From: a virus
Direction: 5' to 3' (one strand)
IMG/VR virus record: IMGVR_UViG_3300046744_000064
Location: 1-28,358 of that record
Length of the DNA: 28,358 nt
Every line of letters begins with the position of its first letter. Position 1 is the stretch's first letter. The notes beneath the pieces are model-generated. The model ran no database searches. It saw only the letters and a program-made list of their open reading frames with translations, and was not told the DNA's origin. The translations under genes were made by a program, and so were the position numbers. Below, piece by piece: positions 7,434-15,477 of the stretch.

Positions 7434-8381
7434 TTAGATTTGGTCTAAAGACTTCAACTTACTCTCTGCCCAACGCTTGGCAGCCTTACCACCCCACAAG
7501 AGGTAAGAGATGTAACCACAGCTCTCTTTGTCTCCTTCATCGTAGTATTCCTCTGCTCTGCTGAGGTAGCTGTACATCCTCTTTATTGTTTCAACTGAGA
7601 CATTACGGCCTGCTTCTAAATCGGCTGCTCTCTGCTTCCCCACATCCGTGGCGCACTTGTTGTTCTGCTTCTCGTTTAACTCTCTCCCTCGCTTGGCGTT
7701 GTTTCGCACCGCTTCGGGATAGTCATTATAGCTTTCAAGTTCTGTCTTCTTACCCGACTTGTATCTCTTGTCTTTTTTAATAACCGCCTTAATAGCACTT
7801 AGCTTTTCCTCAGCGTATACCTCGTCTGCTTCCTTTTCAATGGAGGCTACTGAGTCTGCACTCATATTTACCTTATCCATAAAGTAGCCCTCAATGCTAA
7901 AGCCCTTGACCTTACCTGTCTTTACCCAATCATTCCAAATCTCATCATTGTTGACTTTCATTGAAACCATCCAAGTCCCTACAGGTAAGTCCATACCATA
8001 TAAGCGGCTCTTGTCCTGCTCACCTTCTATGATCCACGACTCAACGGCTGTCAATCCTTCGATGTCCACCTGGTGCTCTAGCGTAGCCTTGCTTTGGTTT
8101 CCACTCATAAAGAAAAGCTCGCTTGCCTTTCTTACCGTGTCTTTGCTGAAGTAGATGTAATACTCCTCCTCACCATCTCTTCTATAGATAGGCTTGTTAG
8201 GGATGAGAGCTGCACCCATCAGGATGCGCTTCTCATCGTCAATACTCTTTAGCTCTACTTTCTTTTCCTCCTTGAGTGCTATAAAGTCCTCCTCAATAGC
8301 AGGCTGCTCAACTACAGAGATGGCTTGTATTCCTGTGATAAAAGCCTCCTCGTCAATTATAAGTTCAATTATATTCATCAT
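7434..8381 (-). CDS. XkdF-like prohead protease with C-terminal extension
   Basis: 315 aa. Residues about 1-170 fit the XkdF-type phage serine protease family: GIQAISVVEQPAI, LEHQ (H103) and KGFSIEGYF (S162) carry the probable catalytic His and Ser. Such enzymes cut scaffold and capsid during head maturation. Residues about 210-310 form a second module (SYNDYPEAVRNNAKRG, CATDVGKQRAADL, RMYSYLSRAEEYYDEGD, ISYLLWGGKAAKRW) that I know as a recurrent phage head-protein domain without a clear function. The gene overlaps the tape-measure stop by 4 nt (ATGA) and stands upstream of the scaffold-like gene. Confidence 0.75.
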   Translation of the reverse strand: MMNIIELIIDEEAFITGIQAISVVEQPAIEEDFIALKEEKKVELKSIDDEKRILMGAALIPNKPIYRRDGEEEYYIYFSKDTVRKASELFFMSGNQSKATLEHQVDIEGLTAVESWIIEGEQDKSRLYGMDLPVGTWMVSMKVNNDEIWNDWVKTGKVKGFSIEGYFMDKVNMSADSVASIEKEADEVYAEEKLSAIKAVIKKDKRYKSGKKTELESYNDYPEAVRNNAKRGRELNEKQNNKCATDVGKQRAADLEAGRNVSVETIKRMYSYLSRAEEYYDEGDKESCGYISYLLWGGKAAKRWAESKLKSLDQI

Positions 8382-10288
8382 CCGAAACTTGCTGTATTTA
8401 CTTTATTTCTATCTAATTCTTGCTGCGTGGTAACGTCTCCTGCAACTACATACGCTTTCACAGGGCGTTCCTGTGATACACTTTGTGCTAATTGATTGAT
8501 ACCACTTGTGCCTACAATGTTAAACTGAGGTGTTTGACTTGGTGCGGTAGGGGTATCAATGCTACCCTTATCGCTACTGCCAAAAGTAGTCTGTTGAATG
8601 CTTGCTACCTGAGCAAGACCCGTAGCCCCTGCGATAGCTGCATTAGCTACACGAACGGGGAAGGGTAATAAACCATCTGCACCCTCCGCTTTAAGTGCAC
8701 CTATAATTGCTTGGTAGGTACTCACTAATGCCTGCCCTTGGCTCATACGCTTCTGAATGGCAAACGCCTTCTTAGCTCTCTCCTCATCTTCTCCTGCAAA
8801 GGCTTCAGCTAATGAACTCACAGCCTCTAGGCCAGAGTTAGCAATGTCAAATTTCGCATCTCTTAACTCCTCTTCCTTCTCCTTGTTTAGTTCAAAGGTC
8901 TCTTCATTAAGTTCCCGTACCTCATTCTGATACTCCGCCTCTATGACTTTCTTCTCGTCAGCTAACTGCTTGTACAGCTCACTCTCTATGTCTAGTTGCG
9001 CCATCTGCTCCTCAAGGGCAGCTAGGCGCAGGCTCTTTATCTCTGCAAGGTTCTTCTTCTGTATCTCTAGCTTCTTTGACTCCCTGCGCTCCTCAATCAG
9101 GGCTGCCTCTGCTTCAATCTCTGAGAGTTCAATAGCACGCTCACCTGCCTCAACTGCTGCATCAAATCTCTCTTGATCCAAGTCTCTAAGCTCCTCAGTA
9201 AGCTGTAAGTTACTGCTGTCTATATCAGCTTGTACCTGCTTAACATCATTTAGCTTTTCCTCAAAAGCTATACGGTCTTCATCTAGCCCTGAGATTTCAG
9301 CCTGCTGACGTAAAGACTCTGCTTGAATTTTTAGCTGTGCCTTCTGCTTCTCTAAAGACTCTACCCGTAAACGGTTTGCTTCTCTAATAAGCTCTTCACG
9401 TCTGTTAAGGCTGATATTCTCCTCATTCTGTAAACTCTCAGCCTCTTCAATTAAACCTATGTACTCGGTTTGTATCTGGTTAATACGAAGGTCAGCCTCC
9501 TCTGCTAACCTACGCAGGGATACTATTTTTTCGGCTTGCTTTGTAACCTCCTTAATGTCTATGTTCTGAATAGCATCAGCAGCGTTCTGTGTGATTTCAC
9601 TAACACCGTTGGCTATCTCTCCTACAGCATCAACAAAATTAGTAGCGACATCCTTAGCGTTCTCTGCTAGGGCCTTACCTGTCTCTGCTATTTTTTCCTT
9701 GGTCTCTTCAATCTCTGCATTAAGTGCAGCGAGCTTATCAGGGTCTTTGTTACCGAAGAAACTGTTCTCCCAAGCACGTTGTGCTACAAGCACACCTAAC
9801 TTAATGCCTTCTAGATTTAAGACTAACAAATTCAATGCCCCTTTAAGTAGCGAACCTAACACCTTACCCGTCTTCTCAAAGCTCACATTGCTATTAGACA
9901 CCGCCTGATAAACCGTATCAAACGCAATAGATAAGCCGACAGAAACCTTCTCAAGGGCATCTATGACAGGCTGAGTATTTAGAGCCGCATCCTTTAAGAA
10001 GTTCAAACCGTCAATAAGGAACTTAATACCCGTAGCCTTTAACGCTAGACCAAAACCTGTAACTCCCTTAGTCAGCTTTTTAAGTGCTGCTAGGTTGCTC
10101 TTGTTAGCCTCAGCGTTTTCCTGAGCTGCCTTTGTATTGTCCTCAACAGCTTCCGCCACCTCCTCAACATTCTTTGAGGTCTCCTTGGCAGCATCACCAA
10201 CACCCTCAATAGAATCCGCTAAGGCATCTAATTTCTTATCTATGTCTGAGGTGTCCGCCTCTACCTTAAATGTCTTTTCTACCGCCAT
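8378..10288 (-). CDS. Tail tape measure protein
   Basis: 636 aa. A long alpha-helical, heptad-rich protein: coiled coil around 30-70, a hydrophobic segment about 75-160, then a very long coiled coil about 260-500 rich in Glu, Lys, Leu and Gln. A hydrophobic Ala/Gly segment follows (ANAAIAGATGLAQVASIQQT), then a Pro/Ser linker and a small C-terminal region. This is the usual architecture of tape measure proteins, which set tail length and line the tail tube. At 636 aa the tail would be short to medium for a siphovirus. It starts inside the end of the 47-aa gene. Confidence 0.85.
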   Translation of the reverse strand: MAVEKTFKVEADTSDIDKKLDALADSIEGVGDAAKETSKNVEEVAEAVEDNTKAAQENAEANKSNLAALKKLTKGVTGFGLALKATGIKFLIDGLNFLKDAALNTQPVIDALEKVSVGLSIAFDTVYQAVSNSNVSFEKTGKVLGSLLKGALNLLVLNLEGIKLGVLVAQRAWENSFFGNKDPDKLAALNAEIEETKEKIAETGKALAENAKDVATNFVDAVGEIANGVSEITQNAADAIQNIDIKEVTKQAEKIVSLRRLAEEADLRINQIQTEYIGLIEEAESLQNEENISLNRREELIREANRLRVESLEKQKAQLKIQAESLRQQAEISGLDEDRIAFEEKLNDVKQVQADIDSSNLQLTEELRDLDQERFDAAVEAGERAIELSEIEAEAALIEERRESKKLEIQKKNLAEIKSLRLAALEEQMAQLDIESELYKQLADEKKVIEAEYQNEVRELNEETFELNKEKEEELRDAKFDIANSGLEAVSSLAEAFAGEDEERAKKAFAIQKRMSQGQALVSTYQAIIGALKAEGADGLLPFPVRVANAAIAGATGLAQVASIQQTTFGSSDKGSIDTPTAPSQTPQFNIVGTSGINQLAQSVSQERPVKAYVVAGDVTTQQELDRNKVNTASFG

Positions 10289-10422
10289 CTGTTCTTAACG
10301 TGTTTCTTTATTTGTCCCCAAGTCCTAGGCAGTTCATACCTGCCCTTTGCAATGTCGATAGTCGCACTGCGCTTGTCAGTACGCTTCAACTCCTCTATAA
10401 GATAACCCAATACACTAGACAT
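10279..10422 (-). CDS. Small basic protein upstream of the tape measure, 47 aa
   Basis: The frame runs from the ATG at 10422 to the TAG at 10279 and encodes MSSVLGYLIEELKRTDKRSA followed by a basic part ending in HVKNRWR. It overlaps the preceding gene by 8 nt and the tape-measure start by 10 nt, and without it this stretch would be the only gap in the cassette. The tight packing supports it. Function unknown. Confidence 0.7.
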   Translation of the reverse strand: MSSVLGYLIEELKRTDKRSATIDIAKGRYELPRTWGQIKKHVKNRWR

Positions 10423-12418
10423 CGTTTAGCAGTTCTAGCTGTGATTCACCTGTAGCCAGGTTCATTGTCACAGAGTTAATAATGTAATTACGCTCAAGGA
10501 TTGTTAGCTTGTCATTAGACTTCAAGTCAAGCAGCACCCTTATAGGTAGCTGCGCCTTGAAGCTGAACAACCTACGCTGTACATCATACAAGTCCGTGAT
10601 GTAGTCCTTCCAATACGTTTTGTATAAGCCATCATCAAAGGCCTGTAATAGATACGGGTCTATTTCTGTACCAAAATTCAAGGTCTTGGTTACACTCGTG
10701 GCTACCGTACTGTTTACATTACCTATAAGCCACATATCTTGCTTTTGGTTTGCAGCATCATTCATATCGGTATAGCTCCAATGATTTGATAACGGAATGC
10801 GTAGGTTTCCTGCTGCATAGAAAATAATAGGCTGACCTATGTACGGTTCAAGCTCCCTCGTTACGCATTGCCCTACATTAAGTTCTGTTAACCCTAAGTT
10901 CTGGGAGGCTTGAGGGTTCGTGTCACTTAACCGCTCAAACAGCATATTATCAAATCCTACTTCTATCTCAAACTCGTCTCCATCAAAGTCAAAGTCCGCC
11001 CGTAGGTCACCATAGCCAATATCATTTTGTAGTCTGTACTCCTCTCCAAGTATTGCCTCGGTTTCATTATAGCTAAAAGATACTCGCCTGTAGAGGCTTG
11101 GTCTTTTAATCTCTGTATCTGTGATGTCAACATATTTAGACACGTCTCTTGTAACTCCCTCAGCATACCAATCATCTAAAGGCTCAATGTCGTAGGCCGT
11201 ACTTGAGGTAGGCACTACGACTAGATTAAATGCCTTGAGTGTGCTGCTAAAGAAGTCTACTATCTTCTGCTCTGGCATTTGGTCTGATATAGTCACTATA
11301 CCTGCAGTAGTCATTGCACTTGTCAATGCCGTAGCAGCTAATAAGGTTACCCCTGAAGCATCCGCATACCAATCAGCAAATACACCAACGGTTACCGCAC
11401 CACCATCACCCGATGGAGCTAAACGCATCTCTACATAATCGCCTACCGAAAGAGTAGGTAAGAAAACAAAAACATTAGATACAGGGCCTGTATGTTCTTT
11501 AGAGGTGAATCGTTCATTGTTAATAAACACATCTACTCTATAATTAGTAGAGGCAGTAGCCGTACAACTGTAAGATATTAACGCAGGATTTGCGGTAGAG
11601 GTTACAGGAAATCTATGCAGCGTGGAATCAAATACAGCATCTCCAGAGACTAATTCTATTAGCTCTGAAGTCGCACCTATCGGTTGGTCTTTGAACATAT
11701 ACCCTGCTCTCCTATGACACCACATAAACAACTTACCAAAGTCAGCACTATCAAAGAAGTCACTATTGAACGTAATACCATACTTCGTCTCTATAGCATC
11801 TATAATCTTCTGTAGCTTAACAGCAGGCTTGAGGTCGTAGTAGAATACCCCGTGGGTAGGGTCATTATGATAGTGTATGTTTCCGTCACCGTGTGAACCT
11901 TGGCTGTCCCAATACCATCTTGTTACAGGGGTAATCATTGGGTAGATAACAGCATTATCTGTACCACTTACATACCCATTTATACCTGCCTCAATGTTCG
12001 TGTCATTGTAGCCGTGATCTTGGGCTGATAGGTCAAGGTCATTTAAAGTGTCCTCACCAAACAAGTCCTTTAAAGATGTGGTCTTACTATAGAACCCTAC
12101 CTTATACGCATAAGGCTGTAGGTTCTTTAACTGCACACCCTCAAGCTCTATCACGCCACTACGAAACACATTGTTGTTTAGCTCTATGAAAGCCGATGTG
12201 CGTGTGTTGGCATCGAAGCCCCCACTCACATCTACATTGTAGTAATGTTTAAACACAGCATTGTTGTTAGGGCTAGCAGGCAGGGTGAAGCTCTTACTGA
12301 AATCACCAAACACCTTAGAGATGTCCTTAACGTTCTGCACGCTCATCGTCAGCTCTATGCTCTCTTGGTCAAAGAAGTCTACCCTTTGGCTGTCTATATA
12401 TAAGTCAACTCTATTCAT
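10415..12418 (-). CDS. Large tail/baseplate-like protein, 667 aa
   Basis: 667 aa, predicted largely beta, starting MNRVDLYIDSQRVDFFDQES. Recognisable stretches are DISKVFGDFSKSFTLPASPN near residue 35 and a C-terminal FSFKAQLPIRVLLDLKSNDK. Proteins with this N-terminus are common in tail modules of Bacteroidetes phages, as I recall, but no mechanistic role is known to me. It lies between the 416-aa tail protein and the tape measure, so a distal-tail or baseplate hub role is plausible. It overlaps its upstream neighbour by 8 nt. Confidence 0.7.
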   Translation of the reverse strand: MNRVDLYIDSQRVDFFDQESIELTMSVQNVKDISKVFGDFSKSFTLPASPNNNAVFKHYYNVDVSGGFDANTRTSAFIELNNNVFRSGVIELEGVQLKNLQPYAYKVGFYSKTTSLKDLFGEDTLNDLDLSAQDHGYNDTNIEAGINGYVSGTDNAVIYPMITPVTRWYWDSQGSHGDGNIHYHNDPTHGVFYYDLKPAVKLQKIIDAIETKYGITFNSDFFDSADFGKLFMWCHRRAGYMFKDQPIGATSELIELVSGDAVFDSTLHRFPVTSTANPALISYSCTATASTNYRVDVFINNERFTSKEHTGPVSNVFVFLPTLSVGDYVEMRLAPSGDGGAVTVGVFADWYADASGVTLLAATALTSAMTTAGIVTISDQMPEQKIVDFFSSTLKAFNLVVVPTSSTAYDIEPLDDWYAEGVTRDVSKYVDITDTEIKRPSLYRRVSFSYNETEAILGEEYRLQNDIGYGDLRADFDFDGDEFEIEVGFDNMLFERLSDTNPQASQNLGLTELNVGQCVTRELEPYIGQPIIFYAAGNLRIPLSNHWSYTDMNDAANQKQDMWLIGNVNSTVATSVTKTLNFGTEIDPYLLQAFDDGLYKTYWKDYITDLYDVQRRLFSFKAQLPIRVLLDLKSNDKLTILERNYIINSVTMNLATGESQLELLNDV

Positions 12419-13661
12419 AGATAGTGTCGTAAGCGTATTGTAAGTCTATCGTGTAATTGATGGTCTTGTTTGTAATATGCTTCTGTAGCTGTAGTGATCC
12501 TGTGCTCACATTGACGGGCTTGCTGTCGAGTAACACACGCTCGGAGGCAAGCAACTGAGTCATCATCTCGTTATAGTCCTCACCTACCCATCCCGTGTTT
12601 ACTCGGATGCTGTTTCTGTAATTGGTGTTGAACCTCTTGTATTGCTCCTGTTCAGTATCGTAGCTAAACCCTGTTGCACCTGAAGAACCTATAGACCTTC
12701 TGTACTCTGATGTTCTGGTCTGTAGTTGCTCTTGGCTAGACTTAAAGAATGTAACACTCTCCCATACACCGTTCTTGTTTATGAACTGAATTTGTAAGGG
12801 TGTGTACTTAGGCTCACAAGTAGGGTAGAACCTACGAGTGTCTAATGTTGTGCCGTCCTTGTCTTTAAGGTTGATGTCGTAGTAGTTGGTATACGTTAAA
12901 GTCTCACCAACCGTTGACACCCAAGCATCAAGATTGCTAACGCCACACGGCAGTAACAAAACTCTTCCTTCAGCTTGCAGGTTCTGCAAATCTGACTCTG
13001 TGATTCTGATGTCTATGTTATAGCCACCATCACCTAATACCTCAACAGTCTCTAGGCCGATATTAGCACATAGAGTAGTTCCCTCAACAGTACCACCATC
13101 TGCCAATACTCTATCCTTATAAGCCCAATAGATGTCATAACCCTCACCCCATTTACCGAGATATACAGGCACAACCTCATTGCCAGAGTCTTTAATGTAT
13201 TTAACTGCATTGACACTTGCGAATCCTTTGTTCACCTCTTTGTTAGCCGCCTCAATAAATATGTGATAGCCATTACTAACCTCAAAGATGTCAGTGCTGC
13301 CTGTATCGTTAACCGTTACAGGAGGGTCTGCTTTGTTTTGATAATTAATCGTGTAATCTACCTGTACCCAATACACAGAACCATCAGGTACATAGCTCAC
13401 ATCTGTAGGATCAAAACCCGTGTGTGTATTGGTAATGTACTCCTGTACAAACTTAGACACGTCAAAGGATACATCCTGACCTGCGAACACATCCCTAAAA
13501 AGGGTGTAGGTCGCTGTGGCAGGCTTGCTGTTTCTTGCTCCCTTCCATATAAACACCTCAAGCTCCACATCCGTTATAGAAGATGCAAGACTTGAGTAGT
13601 TTGCTGTGATGTATATAGGACTTCGTGCTCCTACTAAACTGCTTGGTGCTATTACTGCCAT
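12411..13661 (-). CDS. Tail/baseplate-like protein, 416 aa
   Basis: 416 aa, mostly beta. An Ig-like start (SPIYITANYSSLASSITDVE) is followed by repeated beta segments and a C-terminal half with CEPKYTPLQIQFINKNGVWE, an Arg/Tyr-rich linker (RTSEYRRSIGSS) and RVNTGWVGEDYNEMMTQLL. It looks like a structural tail-tip component. It starts one base after the stop of the gp10-like gene and overlaps the 667-aa gene. No named family is recognised. Confidence 0.7.
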   Translation of the reverse strand: MAVIAPSSLVGARSPIYITANYSSLASSITDVELEVFIWKGARNSKPATATYTLFRDVFAGQDVSFDVSKFVQEYITNTHTGFDPTDVSYVPDGSVYWVQVDYTINYQNKADPPVTVNDTGSTDIFEVSNGYHIFIEAANKEVNKGFASVNAVKYIKDSGNEVVPVYLGKWGEGYDIYWAYKDRVLADGGTVEGTTLCANIGLETVEVLGDGGYNIDIRITESDLQNLQAEGRVLLLPCGVSNLDAWVSTVGETLTYTNYYDINLKDKDGTTLDTRRFYPTCEPKYTPLQIQFINKNGVWESVTFFKSSQEQLQTRTSEYRRSIGSSGATGFSYDTEQEQYKRFNTNYRNSIRVNTGWVGEDYNEMMTQLLASERVLLDSKPVNVSTGSLQLQKHITNKTINYTIDLQYAYDTIYE

Positions 13662-13662
13662 A

Positions 13663-14244
13663 CTAGAAAGGTTTTATCTCCTTCAAAAATTCATCTACAT
13701 CTTTACCGAGGGCCACCAAGAAATCAGGCGGCAGGTTTTCGAACTCGTCTCTAAACGGCTGACTAAACCACTCTGTCTTGGGTATACCTCGCATCTTAAT
13801 CTTGCGAGCAATACCCAATGCAAAGCCCTCCTTTGCTTCTTCAGTCTGCTTAACAAACTGATTAGTCTCAGGGTCTCGTACCTTAATCCTGCGTACCCTC
13901 ATCCATTCAAGGATAAACTTCGTAGGTGGTTGCTTACTCCTAAATGAGAAACGGCTGTTACCTGGTACTCTATACTTAACACCGTCAACACCCTCATCGA
14001 GGTAAGTACCATAAGGCACATTAAAGAAGAAGGAAAGTGCAGGGTGTGGTGATAGTGCGGTTACAAAACTGACACTATCCTTTAGGCTTCCCGTGGCTAC
14101 ATTTCTCCGTCTCTTTATAGTCCCGTCATTATATCTAATGCTACGAGTAGCCCCTAGGTTGAGTTGTGCTGCTTTCTTAACACGCTCACCAAAGGCTTTC
14201 ATCACCGCCTCCTGATTGGCTTTTCTTATCCTTGTTGCTGACAT
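13663..14244 (-). CDS. HK97 gp10-like tail completion protein (probable)
   Basis: 193 aa from the ATG at 14244. An earlier ATG at 14289 would lie deeper inside the preceding gene. The protein has an N-terminal basic helix (RIRKANQEAVMKAFGERVKK), then NVATGSLKDSVSF, the segment FFFNVPYGTYLDEGVDG and a helical C-terminus. The pattern of ATGxLxxS, then YGxYxxxG, is characteristic of gp10-like/neck proteins that connect head and tail. It is followed directly by the large tail proteins. Role assigned from pattern and context. Confidence 0.6.
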   Translation of the reverse strand: MSATRIRKANQEAVMKAFGERVKKAAQLNLGATRSIRYNDGTIKRRRNVATGSLKDSVSFVTALSPHPALSFFFNVPYGTYLDEGVDGVKYRVPGNSRFSFRSKQPPTKFILEWMRVRRIKVRDPETNQFVKQTEEAKEGFALGIARKIKMRGIPKTEWFSQPFRDEFENLPPDFLVALGKDVDEFLKEIKPF

Positions 14245-14696
14245 ATGTCTATCGTGTTCGGTACACTGATACTCAAGGTTACTGACCAACCTACAAGTAG
14301 ATTCTCGTAGCGATCCATAAACGGCTGACAGCTTGGGTCACCCTGTAGCTGATACTTGTCAGAGAATAGGTCTCCACGCTTTAGGGCTTGCACCAAGTCA
14401 TTAACAACATAGAACTGAGTGTTGAGTAAATCCTGTTCAATGCCTACACCGTAGAATGGCTCTGCCTCATCCCTTACATCTTGCTTGCTTACGTCTGCAA
14501 CATCCATACACATAACGCTAATAGAGAAGGTAGCAATCTGATTGCTGATTGTAGCGTTATCTATCATCATATGTGACAATGGGAAGATGCTCTGCTTGTT
14601 CAGGTCTACCTCCATAATGTCCCCAAAAGTAACCGTGTTCACCTGAGCGTTCGCCTCTAGGTGGTTCTTGATTGTTGTAAGAATATCATATACCAT
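14226..14696 (-). CDS. Tail terminator/completion-like protein
   Basis: 156 aa. MVYDILTTIKNHLEANAQVN at the start, a strand region IATFSISVMCMDVADVSKQD, a helical VVNDLVQALKRGDLF and a C-terminal GWSVTLSISVPNTIDIC. I know this order from flavobacterial phage proteins next to the gp10-like gene; it fits a tail-terminator-type fold (helix plus beta sheet). It starts 3 nt after a conserved GGTTAACC element and overlaps the next gene. Confidence 0.6.
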   Translation of the reverse strand: MVYDILTTIKNHLEANAQVNTVTFGDIMEVDLNKQSIFPLSHMMIDNATISNQIATFSISVMCMDVADVSKQDVRDEAEPFYGVGIEQDLLNTQFYVVNDLVQALKRGDLFSDKYQLQGDPSCQPFMDRYENLLVGWSVTLSISVPNTIDICQQQG

Positions 14697-14697
14697 A

Positions 14698-14746
14698 AAA
14701 GGTTAACCCCTTTGCGCCCTATTTGTAGCACAAGCGGTTAACCTTT
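14698..14746. repeat. Inverted repeat AAAGGTTAACC ... GGTTAACCTTT
   Basis: Perfect 11-nt arms at 14698-14708 and 14736-14746, separated by 27 nt. The right arm overlaps the TAA that ends the frameshift extension and the left arm abuts the ATG at 14696. Each arm contains the palindrome GGTTAACC. It could fold in RNA between the chaperone and tail-terminator genes, or be a paired protein-binding site. Confidence 0.75.
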
Positions 14747-14995
14747 CTTCTTAAGCAGCATTCTCTCTACCTCATTCTTCTCCTTGTCGAATATCATTTT
14801 AAGGAATACACGCTGAAAAGGTAGGTTAGTCACAGACTCGTATTTGTTTATGTCTCCGCCTGCCAGATGGTCTATGCTTCCATACCAACCCCACTTCCTT
14901 GAGAAGTTGGCTTGAAGACTGAGGTCAGTATGTCCTTCGGGTTCTTCGGCAAAGAGTTCGGGGTATCGCTCAATAACTCCTTTCTTAAAGTCCAA
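14738..14995 (-). CDS. Frame -1 extension of the tail chaperone (gpT-like)
   Basis: An 85-codon frame that opens at the T-run inside the preceding gene. It has no ATG at a useful place; the first possible start is TTG inside the slippery site. The product reads LDFKKGVIERYPELFAEEPE, then FSRKWGWYGSIDHLAGGDI, KYESVTNLP and a Lys-rich end. The KWGWYxxIxxLAxGD pattern is the type seen in second-frame parts of tail assembly chaperones. A -1 slip would fuse it to the first 161 residues of the chaperone, giving a 246-aa protein. Confidence 0.7.
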   Translation of the reverse strand: MDFKKGVIERYPELFAEEPEGHTDLSLQANFSRKWGWYGSIDHLAGGDINKYESVTNLPFQRVFLKMIFDKEKNEVERMLLKKKG

Positions 14996-15477
14996 AAAAA
15001 AAGCGTTGCACCCAACCCTGCCCCTAATGGGAAATCTTTATATCCTTCGTTTGGCTCGTACTCTTCTATGTCGTACTTGTCCCCGACCCTATCCGTGATG
15101 GGTCGGTAGAGTACGCTTAGTGCTTTGTGCATATCCTGCACATCTGTAAGGTGACTGTCTAAATCTATGTACTCCCCAAAGGTCAACTCCTCTAGGTTAG
15201 GTATGAAGCCGTAGTCCTTACCCCTGTACTTTACTATGGGTTGCAGCTTGTGATCTTGAGCCAACATCTCAAAGAGTTCATTGGTCATAGCATAGAAGTC
15301 AGTAGTCTGCATCTTGAGGGCTTCCCGTATTGGTAGCCCTAAGAATATCTCTGCAGCTTTAAGGGTCTTGAAATTACTCTCCCCCTCTTCAATCTGCACA
15401 TACCTCTGATACTGCCCAATGGTTAACTCATTAGCATTCTCAGGGAATTGTACCTTAACGTACTGCGTATCTCCCAT
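14872..15477 (-). CDS. Tail assembly chaperone-like protein (gpG-like, frame 0)
   Basis: 201 aa. NELTIGQYQRYVQIEEGESN at the N-terminus, a helical middle, YGFIPNLEELTFGEYIDLDS, MHKALSVLYRPIT and GAGLGATLFFWTLRKELL, ending in a Pro/Ser-rich tail. In gpG/gpGT systems the short form and a minor frameshifted long form both act on the tape measure before tail-tube growth. Here the slippery T-run lies in the LFFW codons (residues 160-162). It overlaps the terminase end by 23 nt. Unusually it is next to terL, not next to the tape measure. Confidence 0.65.
   Translation of the reverse strand: MGDTQYVKVQFPENANELTIGQYQRYVQIEEGESNFKTLKAAEIFLGLPIREALKMQTTDFYAMTNELFEMLAQDHKLQPIVKYRGKDYGFIPNLEELTFGEYIDLDSHLTDVQDMHKALSVLYRPITDRVGDKYDIEEYEPNEGYKDFPLGAGLGATLFFWTLRKELLSDTPNSLPKNPKDILTSVFKPTSQGSGVGMEA
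14993..15003 (-). other. Probable -1 ribosomal frameshift site (9-T run)
   Basis: The minus strand reads CTT TTT TTT TGG in frame 0. Slipping back one base gives TTG GAC TTT, which enters the 85-codon downstream frame. Nine consecutive T allow perfect re-pairing of both tRNAs. A homopolymer length error in the assembly would produce the same picture and must be excluded. Confidence 0.65.
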
